Assembly (NCBI GenBank): GCA_002812745.2
Contig: NCSJ02000039.1
Location: forward strand, 1-64,000
Direction of reading: 5' to 3'
Source of the DNA: Scytalidium lignicola
Taxonomy: Eukaryota; Ascomycota; Leotiomycetes
DNA: 64,000 nucleotides
The translations under genes were made by a program, and so were the position numbers. A model generated the notes under the pieces. That model was not told the DNA's origin and ran no database searches. It saw only the letters and a list, made by a program, of their open reading frames with translations. Shown one piece after another: positions 12,335 to 24,012 of this stretch. The stretch's first letter is position 1. Every line of letters starts with the position of its first letter.

Positions 12335-15300
12335 ATGAGGAGGTCTCTCAATCTTCTAGCCGGCGTCTTCGCCATTGGTTCGTATTGTTAGTACTTCACA
12401 ATCGATGGTGAGCTTTTCTAATTATAGATAGTTATACAAGATGTTCTGGCACAGGATTTTGCTGGACATAAAGGTTACTATACAGAACCTAACACTGGCA
12501 TTGAGTTCTGGACGACTTATATGGACAATGGCACGATCACTGGTGATGGGGAGTTTTCCACCGTTTCTTGGGGTGGCTACCAGTTTGGTATCGCCTTGCC
12601 TCCGAGCGCAGTAACTACTGATACTTATGATTATCTCGGAATGATTGTGAGTACCCTCGAGTCCGATATACGAGGAAGAAGCAATTCTAATTGTGTCTTA
12701 GGTTGGTTCATTACCAAATGGTACCGGATGGGCAGGTGTCGTTCATGGTGATAACATTGGAGCTTCAATGAGTAACCACCTTATGCTACTGGCATGGCCT
12801 GATGAAGATAGAATCGTCACCTCTTTCCGTTACGCACCGTGCGTCTTCTTTAGTTCCAAATACCTCATCAGGATGAATTTACTAACTTTTTTTCAGCGCC
12901 TACCTAGACCCCTTGTTTTACACTGGCAGTGCAAAACTCACCCAGCTGTACACAAATGTAAATTCTACCCACTGGACCCTTGTCTACCACTGCGAAAACT
13001 GCTACATTTTCGACCAGCCAGGCCAGTCTCCTTCAAATATGTCCACAACCAGGGGCGGTTGGGAGCAGGGCTGGGCTCAGTCTTATATTCCACCTGATGA
13101 TCCCTCGGATGCAAATTCGGACATCATACAGCATAATAACGGAATGGGCGAGTATTCAATTGTTGTTGAGTCTGCTACTCAAACAAGTTACTCTGCATGG
13201 CTTTCATCTGCAACCACAATTTCCGTTCCAACTTCATCAGGCACTTCAGTTCCGACTTCGACACCTGTTTCTTCTGTACCAGTTCCTACAGGTGCTACCT
13301 ATGATTATGTTATTGTTGGTGGTGGCGCTGGCGGTGTTCCGTTAGCAGATAAACTTTCTCAACAGGGACACAGTGTGCTGCTTATCGAGAAAGGTTTCGC
13401 TTCATCAGCTCGATGGAACGGAAGTAAGTCTAAAAAACCTTTGCTTTATCATTCAAGAAGTCACTAATACTCAATTGGATAGCCCTTCGACCTGAATCTG
13501 GCTGGCTGGACGGTTATAATCTGACTTGGTTTGACGTACCCGGTCTCTGCAACCGAATCTGGCAACCAGGAGGATCAAATACTGTTGCTTGCCAAGATAC
13601 AGATCAAATGGCGGGCTGTGTCCTAGGTGGCGGAACAGCAGTAAATGCTGGTCTCTGGTGGAACGTAAGCTTTGGGACCGCTCTTCTCTTTTTTTTTTTC
13701 ACCTTGGCTGATTCCATCATAGCCCAATCCATCTGACTGGGATGTCAACTTCCCAGCGGGCTGGAAGTCATCGGACATGGCAACAGCGGCAAGCCGGGTC
13801 TTTTCTCGCATCCCTGGTACCGATCATCCTTCTTTAGACGGCCAACTCTACCTCCAATCAGGTTATAACGTCGTCTCCCAAGGCCTTGCAAACGCAGGCT
13901 GGAGAAGCGTTACTGCAAATAATGAGCCTGGTTCCAAGAATTTTACCTACGCTCATACGGCTTATATGTATTCTCACGGAGAGCGTGGCGGTCCTCTAGC
14001 AACGTATCTCGTTGATGCTTATGCTAGACCAAATTTCCATCTGTGGTTGAATACCACTGTTGATAAGGTTATTCGGACTGGAGGACATGCTACAGGCGTC
14101 CAGGTTAGCGCGACGTGGGATGGTGGTTACGCCGGAACTGTGAATTTGACCCCATTAACGGGACGAGTCATTATATCTGCTGGTGCGTTTGGCACGGCGA
14201 AGGTATTGTTCAGGAGTAAGTATTATTAATTCAAGGGCTTATGCTAACATATGCATCGATCTGGTTAACGAGTATTCTAGGTGGCATTGGCCCAACAGAT
14301 CAACTCCAGATTGTGCAACAGAGTACTGATGGTCCTACGATGATTAATCAGACGCAGTGGATTGACCTCCCGGTTGGATACAACCTTGATGATCATCTCA
14401 ATGTAATCTAATCCCAGCAAAACTTGCCTGGCATCGTTCATTACTAACCTCTACAGACTAACCTTGTCATTTCACATCCAAATGTTTCATACTACGACTG
14501 GTTAGCGGCATGGGATACTCCAATCCCAAGTGATGCACAGGAATATCTGAGTAGAGCCACCTTTTCCCTCTCCTTATTGATAAGGCAGTATCAAATTGCA
14601 ACACTAACCACAGACCCCAGACTCTCGAATTGGGCCCTTCGCCCAAGCAGCCCCAGATATTGCACCGATGTTCTGGGAGGAAATCAAGTGTTCAGATGGC
14701 ATTACACGACAGCTGCAATACACAGCTCGTGTGGAGGGCTCTGAGAATGAGCCGAATGGAAGTATGCTTACATTTGCTCTCTCAAAGTCCTCCTAACATT
14801 ATTTTACTAACTACTTCAGATACAATGACGTTAGCTCAATACCTCGGCCGAGGTGCCACATCCCGTGGTCGTACAACCATTGGCCTGGGTCTAAATATGG
14901 TGGTCTCAACCCTCCCATGGCTACAAAATTCAGGTGATACTGAAGCCGTCGTGAAGAGCATTGAGCATGTTGTAGCTGCCATGAAGACTGTCACAGGCTT
15001 AACTTGGCTTCAACCACCGCCGAACGTCACCGCTGCAGACTATGTGGCCAATGTGAATCTTTCTTCAGACCTCTCTCAATTTATCAACATACTAATACTT
15101 AATTCCCAGATGCCTCTTACCTATGCCAACATTGGTGACCGTCGTGCAAACCACTGGCTCGGCACAGCCAAGATGGGTACCGATGATGGTCGTAACGGTG
15201 GAACCGCCGTGGTCGATACCAACACCAAGGTCTACGGCACTGATAACATCTTCGTCGTGGATGCATCAATCTTCCCCGGGATGCCAACCACAAATCCCTC

Positions 15301-15560
15301 GGCACTGATTGTGACCGTTGCAGAGAGAGCAAGCGACCTACTTTCCGCACTACCAGCTCTTCAGGCAGTAGCGAGATATGGGCAGTGTGGTGGGCAGACG
15401 TATAACGGCGCACAGGTTTGTGCCAGTCCGTTCACATGCCAGTATCAGAATGCATATTATTCTCAGGTATGTGCTCCCCCTGATCTTAGAGCGCCGATTT
15501 ATCTTTGCATCCATTTATAGATCGGAGTGCTAATAGTTAACCATTTTATAGTGTCTATAA
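12335..15560 (+). CDS. CDH: Cellobiose dehydrogenase with C-terminal CBM1
   Basis: Twelve exons join in phase to 853 aa: 12335-12386, 12432-12646, 12702-12838, 12897-13423, 13483-13664, 13723-14215, 14281-14402, 14457-14550, 14621-14761, 14820-15052, 15110-15466 and 15552-15560. A signal peptide (about residues 1-25, ending VLAQ) is followed by the haem-b cytochrome domain. By alignment from memory, its axial ligands are Met112 (GASMSN) and His214 (IIQHNNG). A Ser/Thr/Pro linker (about 230-262) leads to a GMC flavodehydrogenase starting YDYVIVGGGAGG. The catalytic pair is His747 (RRANHWLG) and Asn794 (PTTNPSAL). A CBM1 (RYGQCGGQTYNG) ends the protein, so it is a class II CDH with CBM. The secreted enzyme oxidises cellobiose and passes electrons to lytic polysaccharide monooxygenases in cellulose breakdown. 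The last exon is only nine nt (Cys-Leu-stop), and its Cys is one of the CBM1 disulphide residues. Confidence 0.95.
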
Positions 15561-17151
15561 AGGAGTATTATAAACTTCCTGAGATCTAACTACCAACTAT
15601 CTACGACTTGGATAATCAGTGAGAATTGTAAAGCTGATAATGATATACGACACTCTATCATAGACAGAACAGAAGATCTACGAAGCAACCTCAACCCTTT
15701 TTTGTATATAGCTTGTCTACTTCATTGCTGATAGTTAAATCTCCTAATTGATAGCTTGATTTAAGGATAACCTCTTACGACTTGTGTGACTGTAAATTTA
15801 GAAGTTACCTACTTCTAGAGGTCAGTTTCAAAATTTCACAGTTAGTAGAGCAACCCAACAGAAGATGAATTGACCACCATAGTCGGTAATTGCGCCTTTT
15901 TTTTTTGGAAATAGGTTTTATGTTTGTAGACCCTTGGACCAAGACCACGAATTAAGTAGTAGGGGAAACCATGTCTCACCCTTCACACCTAACCGCCGGG
16001 AGCTAAGCCTCTCCGTGTATTTCAAAGTATCCATGGCGAAGATCTCGACTTTACTTAGCTTGCGCCTCTTTTGGTGAGAGATATTGTTTCCCGTCTCGGT
16101 CCTCTCAAGACGACACCTTTCTTAGAAATAAGATTCGAAATCTGCAGTTAGCTCAATGCAATCTAAATTTTGCTGGAAATGCATGAGCATGTTCATCATT
16201 TTAGTGACCACGTTAAGGTATCAGTCAGTTGTACGTATCGTCGACTCCGCATATCCAAATCAACCGAGCAACAGCTACGGTCTCTAGATGCTACATGTCC
16301 CCATATGAGAAGCATACTTCTAGCAAAGGCTTTATGATTATTGACTAGTAAATCTCCCCGCGTTTATGGGACGTTCCTTGGTCTAGTTGATATATGGTGC
16401 AGCTCTCAAAGGACACGTCTCTATTGGACATACCGGCAGCTACGACTGACTTCGAACATAGTCCTTGATTTAATTGGAGCATGACACGGTCTGGAATTGA
16501 ACATCGACTCACCTCTTTGACCGCGAGTAGCCGCCTCGGAATACCCAAAATATATATTTCATGCCTCAGGCCACAGACACGCCGCATAGAACTCCCGCAT
16601 CGGACCTAGCGTGCACGGCCCGGCTGGAGGTGCTTGGCTGACCAAACCAAAGGCGGAGAAATTGCCCCTCCAACACGACGCCATTAGGTGAATGTCCAAA
16701 CAACTCCTCTGCTGCCATTCTCCTGCCACAGCCCTGCAGCAAAAAAAGTTTTTCATCCTGCTTCTCAATCGAAAGAACATCTCGTCCCTTCGAATTGAAA
16801 GAATCCGATTTGTGCACCTATCTCCATCCAGACCCATTTCTCTCGGTAAGTTTGGTTGTGTCGTCGATCTCCGTATCGTTCCTTATCAATGCTGGTGCGC
16901 AAGGGAGCACTGACGCGGTGAGAGAGAGCTCAACTCCGCCAGCTAAGTGGCTTATCGCGCATTCGATCAACATTGGTCCATTCCCTTGACTAACAGACCC
17001 CACTTCCGCACAAAGACGCCCCTCAAGAGAGAGCTGCAAGATACATATATATAGCTCCTTTCCTCTCCGAAATCCGGATCCTGCTCTTCAAACAATTCCT
17101 TTTCTCCGGGGAGCCAAATTCCATTCGACATCGCTCCAGTTCCCATTCAGC
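15561..17151. other. Intergenic, 3' of CDH and 5' of GABA aminotransferase
   Basis: About 1.6 kb with no supported gene. The left half is AT-rich and includes a T run near 15898-15907. From about 16560 it is more GC-rich, and this part is probably the promoter and 5' UTR of the aminotransferase. Confidence 0.5.
17046..17053 (+). promoter_or_regulatory. TATA-like element upstream of GABA aminotransferase
   Basis: TATATATA about 100 nt before the ATG at 17152, followed by a pyrimidine-rich leader. Position and sequence suit a core promoter; nothing further supports it. Confidence 0.35.
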
Positions 17152-18730
17152 ATGGCTTCTCTTCGAGCTGCAGGCCGTCTAAGGCCAATTGCTTCCCGGG
17201 TCGCTCCTCGAGCTCAGATCCAGAGACTCTATGCCAGCTCCGCTGCGAAGCCATTCTTCCCGGACGAGCCCTCGGGACCAATCCTGAAGACGGCTATCCC
17301 GGGTCCAGAAAGTCAGAAGGCAATTGCAGAGCTTCACAAGGTCTTTGACACACGAAGCTTGAACATGCTCGCAAACTACCAGAAGAGTTACGGAAACTAC
17401 ATTGCCGATCCGGATGGAAACGTTTTGTTGGACGTGTAAGTGGTCTCCTTCGTCCCATTTCCCCCAATTGGTTCTCATCCACTTTTCTCTTCATCATGAG
17501 ACTGATGTGTTTTCCTTGAAAAGATATGCTCAGATCGCCTCGATCCCAGTAGGCTACAGCAACCCCACCCTTCACGCAGCCGCAAGCTCAGAGCAGATGA
17601 TCTCTGCCCTGATCAACCGACCAGCTCTTGGAAACTTTCCCTCACATGATTGGGCCTCAATTCTCGAGACTGGAATCCTGAAAGTCGCTCCCAAAGGCCT
17701 GGACCAAGTCTTCACCGCCATGGCTGGATCAGACGCCAACGAGACAGCTTATAAAGCAGCCTTCATGTGGAGGCGACAGCAGGAGCGTGGAGGATACAAC
17801 GTGGAATTCACAGAGGCGGAATTAGAGTCCAGCATGAACAATTCATCACCAGGATCACCAGCGCTGTCGATCTTGTCCTTCAAAACCGCTTTCCACGGCC
17901 GTCTCTTCGGATCCCTCTCCACAACTCGCAGCAAGCCAATCCATAAGCTGGATATCCCCGCTTTCGACTGGCCACAAGCTACCTTCCCTCTCCTGAAATA
18001 TCCACTCGAGGACTACGTTGAAGAGAACAAGGCCATTGAAGAAGCCTCCTTGGCCGAAGTCGAGAAGTTAATCACCACATACCACCACCCTCCCGCTGCT
18101 GTCGTTGTTGAACCGATCCAGTCCGAGGGAGGAGATAACCACGCCTCACCAGAATACTTCCGCAAACTGCGCGCCTTAACAAAGAAGCACAACGTCCTCT
18201 TCATCGTAGACGAAGTCCAAACCGGCGTCGGCGCCACAGGCAAGTTCTGGGCCCATGACCACTGGAACCTCGACACACCTCCCGACATGGTGACCTTCTC
18301 CAAGAAGGCACAGACCGCGGGTTACTACTTTGGCAACCCCGAGCTCCGACCCAACAAACCCTACCGCCAATTCAACACCTGGATGGGCGACCCAGCGCGC
18401 GCAATCCTCTTCCGCGCCATCATCGACGAGATCGAGCGCCTGGATCTAGTCACCAACACCAAGAACGTCGGCGACTACCTCTACAGCGGTCTCGAATCGC
18501 TCGCCAAGCAGCACCCGGGCGAGATCCAGAACCTGCGAGGCAAAGGACAGGGAACATTCATTGCCTTTGATAATCCGCGGCGCGACCAGTTCCTGCAGAA
18601 CGCGAAGAAGGTCGGCATCAACATCGGTGGAAGCGGACAGAGCGCCGTGCGACTGCGGCCGATGCTCATTTTCCAGAAGCATCATGCGGATATCTTGCTC
18701 GATGCCATGGAGAAGATTATTAAGATGTGA
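17152..18730 (+). CDS. 4-aminobutyrate (GABA) aminotransferase, mitochondrial
   Basis: Exons 17152-17435 and 17524-18730 (intron 88 nt) give 496 aa. This is the class-III aminotransferase that moves the GABA amino group to 2-oxoglutarate, giving succinic semialdehyde and glutamate in the GABA shunt. The orthologues are Aspergillus GatA and yeast Uga1. The Arg/Ala-rich start (MASLRAAGRLRPIASRVAPR) looks like a mitochondrial presequence. Visible motifs are AGSDANETAYKAAF, AAVVVEPIQSEGGDNHAS, FIVDEVQTGVGATGKFW, and the PLP lysine in FSKKAQTAGYYF, which I place at Lys356 (the second K, by spacing to the AG pair). The C-terminal SGQSAVRLRPML is also typical. Length and motif order match the eukaryotic GABA transaminases. 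Codon use is more GC3-rich than its neighbours, suggesting strong expression. Confidence 0.94.
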
Positions 18731-20510
18731 AAAAATAATAATAATCATATATATTTTCAGTTGTTAAATTTTTTGCTTTTTTTTTTGGGAATGATGACAC
18801 GAATATAGTTTTGAGTAAATCAAATACTAACTACTTACTACTAAATCTGTCATCGAAGGGATATATAGGGGTGTCTCTTTTTTNCGGGAAAAAAGCGTTG
18901 TTGTGTTGTGCTGAGCTGGGTGTGGAATTAAGGTACTAACTAACATGTTACTGTAACCTGGCCAGCTAAGGGATATTTCTTTATAGCTTTATAGAAAGCT
19001 TTTCCGAAAAAAGAATAAAAAAGAAATGATTTCATCGATAATTCTTATTTTTTGTCTTCAAATTTTTTTATATCTTTCTTGACATCAGTGTTAATCGTAT
19101 TTCTATGAGCTGTTCTATTCTGGCCCCATGGTGTGCTCCTCGGGTGACAGTGAAACGCTCTTAGAAGCAAATAATGGTGGTTAATTTTCAGTTTGACGAA
19201 TCAACTGCGGGAAAACTAGGCAAGGGTTCATACTGTATATGATAGACTGTTATTTAATCATAACATTCTTAACTACTTGTTGAGAAAGGTCACAAGTTAT
19301 ATGTTCACCATCACCTGACTTGGCGCCAACAACTGCAGATTTCCCCTTATTCTATCAGGCTTCCTACAATGATAACTCAGATGGATTGCGCTGTTGGTAA
19401 TAGAGAATATTGTATTATTATTCTGTGCTAATCGCCTAAAAGCTATACACACACAAATAAACGACAAAAGCNAAAAAAAACAAAAAAAAGCACAGTAAAA
19501 CCCCGCCGCCAACACAAACCCCCAACCAAACCACTTGGTATACATATAAAGATATATATAATTTCTGCTTAAAAAAAAAATTCTCTAATCATACAAAGTT
19601 TTCGTCATCTGTAAACGTGACTCAAAAAATAATTTCGTTCTCATCTGACATTCTACCGTCTCGTAAATCGGGCATCTGAAAGGAGAAAGTTAAAAATAAA
19701 AAACCGAATTTCATGACGCCAGACAAAAAGCCGAGAAAAATTGAAAAAGTCAAGGTCAAGGGATGTAGTAGAAATAAGAATAAGACCAAGCCTAAACTAA
19801 AGAAATGGGTCCTGGAGAACAGGAAGCTGTTTGCGTCGTGATTGGCCGACAAGTTGCTGTCGCGAAGCCAATGAATTAGAAGAACATGCGTGGATGAATG
19901 GGATTGGCTAGAGGTTGGACGTAAAATCAAGATGCCTAGTGCTCGACGCATATAAAAATGCCTTAGAAGACCGCCGATGCTAAAAGGTGCATAAAATTCG
20001 ATAAAGTCGTATTGAACGTGTCATTGAAGCATAAAAAAAAATGCAATTTCTGCCGTGTGCCTTGAAGCGCAAAAGGGAAAAAGGCCGCAACCATGTGCTC
20101 TTCATTAATTGATCAAGCAAAGCCGTTATCTTTTTTTTTGCCACAAAGTTCGGAGTCTTAGATGAAGTTGGTTTTGAATACAGGCGTATCATGGAAACGT
20201 AGAAACATCGAAGGCGTTAAAAGAAGCTGAACTGGGGAATAAAACGTATCTGCGTCGAAAGCGGCTGCATGGGAATTAAGCAATCAGAGCTTTAGAAAAT
20301 AAATTGCGTTCGTTTAAGAAGCTTGTCGTTTGAAAAATGAAAATGAAAATGAAAACTCGGAAATCCGTTTAGGCGTTGAAAAAAGAGGTCCGTCTATTAA
20401 TGCGCCAACGGCATGAATTCTTACAGACATGTCATAGAGACGTTGGATGCGTAAAGCTCGTAGAACAGGGCTAAATAGTGGTATCAACAATGTGCGTACT
20501 TTCCGGCAGA
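18731..20510. other. Intergenic between two 3' ends, unusual motif cluster at the right
   Basis: The aminotransferase ends at 18730 and the minus-strand AT-hook gene ends at 20511, so both flanks are 3' regions. AT-rich, with Ns beside homopolymers near 18884 and 19472. The segment 19940-20460 repeats short sequences of the form G(A/G/T)(A/T/C)GC..(T)AAAA and has an (AAAATG)n tract near 20334-20356. No gene is supported. Confidence 0.5.
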
Positions 20511-22073
20511 TTATGACGGATTAAGTATATTTGGCCCAGCTGGTGATTTGGGTGTGTTGCTCTCTCCCGTGCTTGGAGGTAGTTGTGGGGCTGGTGCTGG
20601 TACTGGTACTGGTTCTGGTACCGGCGCTGATGTTGGCGGTGGCGGCGGTGGTAATGGTGGTTGTGGTAGCTGTTGTTGTGGTGGTGGTGGTGGACGTGAC
20701 TCGGATTGAGGTAGAATTGGGTGGTATGTTTCTGGTTCTTCTCTCTTCTCTTCAGGTGCAGGACCAGTAAGTGAAGCTACTACTGCAGGTTCGCTCAACG
20801 ATTCCCAGGTGGTGAGTTGTTGTTCTGGCGGAGGGTTCTGGTCAAAAATATATTAGTTACCACTCCTCCTACTCTCATCTCCTTCCCCGATTTACTCTAT
20901 ATAAACATACCATCTTAGGCTTGGATACGCTTCCTTGAGGACGTCCCCGCTTCTTTCTCGCTCTCTCGCCTTCTGCTGGAGGTGGTGTAGATAGTGTTCC
21001 TGTTCCTGGCATGGACATAGGTAGGCCTATCGCAAAACTTCCAGCCCCGGGAACATCACCATATGATTGCGGCCCTACAATATTCGTAGTTGTACCCGAT
21101 GGTAACATTTCCCCTCTCTGAACTGCCTCATACGCCCGCGCTTGAAGTTGTGCGTTAGTAGGTCGACCGCGCCTCCTTTGAACTGGCGTTGTGGCAATTG
21201 GCGTACTCTGACCCGGAGGCCCATTAGGCGCTGGCTTGGGTTGAAGAGGCCGAGGAGACGGGTCAATTCCTCCTGTCTGAAGTCGTTTTCGAGAAGATTC
21301 TATAGCAGGATCCGACAGATCTCCAATCGATCTGCGCTTATGGGAGGGGCCTGGAGTACCGTAGCCCTGGGTTTGGGCCCTGATGTTTTCGAAGACCTGG
21401 CGGCATGATTTCGGGGTTCGACCTATTGCTTACGAGTTAAAAACCGTCTCTCAACAGCCCGAAAAGCCAGGGAAAACGTCGGCTGAGACGTTAAGTGCTT
21501 CTTCTTCTTCTAGAAGGTTATCCGTGGCGGGATGGGAGAGAAGGGGGGGTTTGCTGATGAAAAAGGAGTGCGCTCGAAGCCAGCCTAACCTGACGACGTA
21601 CCTGGAGGCAGACATATCTCGTCCCAGTTTGGGCGGAAGTTCCATTCGTCAAGCATGTGCATCAAGACATTAAGAGGAATGGAACTTGTTTTGATGGCTT
21701 CCGCAATGACAAAGCGCTGTTGATTCGCACAGATGTCAGTATTAGACGCGACTGGCGAGGGATGAACGCGGTTCCTGCCCTAAATGCGCTGCCTCTTCCA
21801 GGGCCATGAATGCGCCCAGCGAGACACAACACGGAGCACGACGCAGGCGCACCTCGGGATCCCTCAACTTTTCCCAGCAATATCATATGATCAGACAGAC
21901 AGACATACCTTTTCATGATCCGAGAAGGGATTTGGTGGATTTGGAGGATGATCCATGGCATTTGGATCTGATATGGCGTGCAACGGCGGCGTTGGCGCAA
22001 GAGGGGGGAAAGCCGCATTCGAATCGTAGGGAACGTGTGGAGGGGCCGAGGAGAGAAGGGATTGGAGGTTCAT
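20511..22073 (-). CDS. Small AT-hook nuclear protein with SANT-like N-terminal block
   Basis: Four exons on the minus strand: 22073-21909, 21716-21602, 21422-20911 and 20837-20511. They join in phase to 372 aa. The introns (192, 179 and 73 nt) have GTATGT/GTACGT donors and TACTGAC-type branch sites. After a Pro-rich start comes a helical block, RFVIAEAIKTSSIPLNVL to NFRPNWDEICLPPGRTPKSC and RQVFENIRAQ. Its spacing resembles a Myb/SANT-like fold seen in fungal regulatory proteins; that is inference. Two AT-hook cores follow, RRRGRPTNAQ and RKKRGRPQGS, which bind the minor groove of AT-rich DNA. The C-terminus is very Pro-rich. I cannot name an orthologue. The role is probably in chromatin or transcription. 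Confidence 0.82.
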
Positions 22074-22189
22074 GAAGTAAAGCACGAGTGGTCATGCCCA
22101 TCACCCGCGGCCAAAGAGCGTGGAATCTTTATTTTTTGGTTGTTTTGGTTCAAGCCAAGTTGGAGTTTATCTAGAACGAGCGTGGAGAA

Positions 22190-22352
22190 GGGGAAGATGA
22201 AGGAGAAGGAGAAGGAGAAGGAGAAGAAGCAGGAGTAGTCGTGAGGAAGAGAAGGAGAGGAAGGAGGAGGAGGAGAAGGAGGAGGAAGAAGAGGAAGGAG
22301 AAGGACTCAGGGAGGCGTAAGGAAAGAGGAAGGAGAGAGAGAGAGCGAGGGC
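22190..22352 (+). repeat. Homopurine GGAGAA/GAGGAA tract
   Basis: About 160 nt in which almost every + strand base is A or G, including GGAGAA and GGAGGA repeat units. Such a mirror-like purine tract can form triplex DNA. Confidence 0.8.
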
Positions 22353-22497
22353 TGAGATGGAGATGGAGAGCAAAAAAGAGGATCCAGGTCTAAGATCAGA
22401 TCAGGGCAGGCAAGGCAAGGCAAGGCAGAGATGCTGGAAAAGCAGCAACCGGAATTGGAGGGCGCTTCATTTCAAGCGCGCCCGGCAAGCAAGCAAG

Positions 22498-22595
22498 AGC
22501 AGCAGTAGTGGCGGCGGCAGCAGCAGCAGTAGCAGTAGTAGTAGTACTGTAGTAGTCGTAGTAGTAGTAGTCGTCGTCGTAGTAGTCGCAAGGGG
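22498..22595 (+). repeat. Compound trinucleotide repeat (AGC/AGT/GTC)
   Basis: Runs of AGC, GGC, AGT and GTC units follow each other for about 100 nt. In one frame this gives a spurious Ser/Val run. It lies outside any supported gene. Confidence 0.85.
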
Positions 22596-23670
22596 AAGGC
22601 AAGGAACGCCAGGAGGCCAGGGAGGCAGCGTCAAACGGGCGTTAATACGTTCAGAGCAGGAAGAGGGCAGAAGGGAAATTACGACTTGGGAAGCAGCAAG
22701 TCGTGCATATGCGCGTCTGCAGCAGCGGGTTGCTCGTTTCGTAGCTAGCTGCTGCTGCTTTGCTGCTGGTCATTGCTGGTCACTGCTGGTCCGTTGCTAG
22801 CTGTTTTGCTAATATGCTCCGTAGCTCATCCTTTTTTTGGGCTTAGGTGTGCTCCACGGTACGGTACCGTAATTCCTCTTTCCCCCCTTCTTCTAACCCA
22901 CTGCTGCTGCTAGCTGCGTTTTGATTTGGCAGCAGCTGCACGTACGGGGGGTGGGTAAAGTTTGGTGGTTGGCGGTTTTGGATGATGATTGTTGGAGGAG
23001 CGACGACAAACAACAGTGTAAAAAATGCGACTTTCCCCAGCTAATACTTCCAGCACTTCCAGTACGACGACCAAACCAAACTCCAGAGCNGCGCCCGAAG
23101 CGCAACCCAACTTTTGGGGAATGGTACGCAGAGGTACGGTCCGTACAGATACTACTACAGTTCCTTTGGGGGGGAAGAAAAGAAGGGGGGNTGTGTGTGT
23201 GGGTTGGAAGCCGCTGCTGCATCGTTGCGTCTCTGCATACTTCTGCATCTTGGCCTTCTGCAGATGACCATTTGGGCTGGCGTGTGCTGGAATGGGAGCC
23301 CGGGAGCCCACCCAAACCCCCCTAGCAACCCCCCCAGCGCACCCACTGGGCGTCCCTGGCCGGGCTCGTCTCCCAGTGAGAAGCGATCCAATTCGGGCGG
23401 CCGCGGCTGCATACCCGTCTGGCCCTGGGGGGCTTTTGGTGNCGTTTGGTGCNTTTTGAGTGCTGCGCTGCACTGCGACCGGCCTGCTGCTGCTGCTGCG
23501 GCTGCTACTTTGCTTTGCTTGGGGCTGCTGCTTTTGCTGAGGGGAAGCGCGCAACGGGCCCGCAGAGCTACGGTCGTAGTAAGTTAGTTACCGTCGACTA
23601 AAAAGGATTTGATGCTGAGGATGGATTGCGATGCTATGAAGCTCAAGGGAGCAATTCATGCTTGTTCGGG

Positions 23671-23770
23671 GGCATACACCACAACACACACACCACCATC
23701 ATAACACAAGACACAGAGACACACATACACAAGACATACACACACACACTCTTTCTCTCTGTCTCTCTTC
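23671..23770 (+). repeat. CA-rich then CT-rich microsatellite
   Basis: Interrupted (CA)n sequence passing into TCTCTC sequence at the right end. Confidence 0.75.
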
Positions 23771-23935
23771 CCCACCACCTTTCTTGCTCTTCACCCCCTC
23801 CCTAGGAAATCATCTCGAGCAGGGAAAAAGAGCACACCAGCTGAACGAGTCTCGCGCGCGAACAAAGAACCATGAAGCCTCAGAACGGAAATCCAAAATA
23901 GGGGAGACACTCGCCCCCCTGATTGGCCGCCGCGC

Positions 23936-24012
23936 AACTCTCTCTCTCTCTCNTCTTTTTCTTCTCTGTCTTCTCTCTTCTCTCAGTCTCAGTCTCAGTC
24001 TCTCTCTCNTTC
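23936..24012 (+). repeat. CT microsatellite with Ns
   Basis: Nearly pure TC/TCTG repeats interrupted by two single Ns at about 23953 and 24009, suggesting that the repeat length is not reliably assembled. Confidence 0.8.

Noticed and set aside
22357..22800. 147-codon frame with Ser and Val runs
   Set aside because: Produced by the compound trinucleotide repeat; codons are those of the repeat, and no conserved sequence surrounds it.
23114..23587. Long frames on both strands near 23.1-23.6 kb
   Set aside because: They cross several Ns and consist of low-complexity Gly, Pro, Ser and Cys runs in a GC-rich region.
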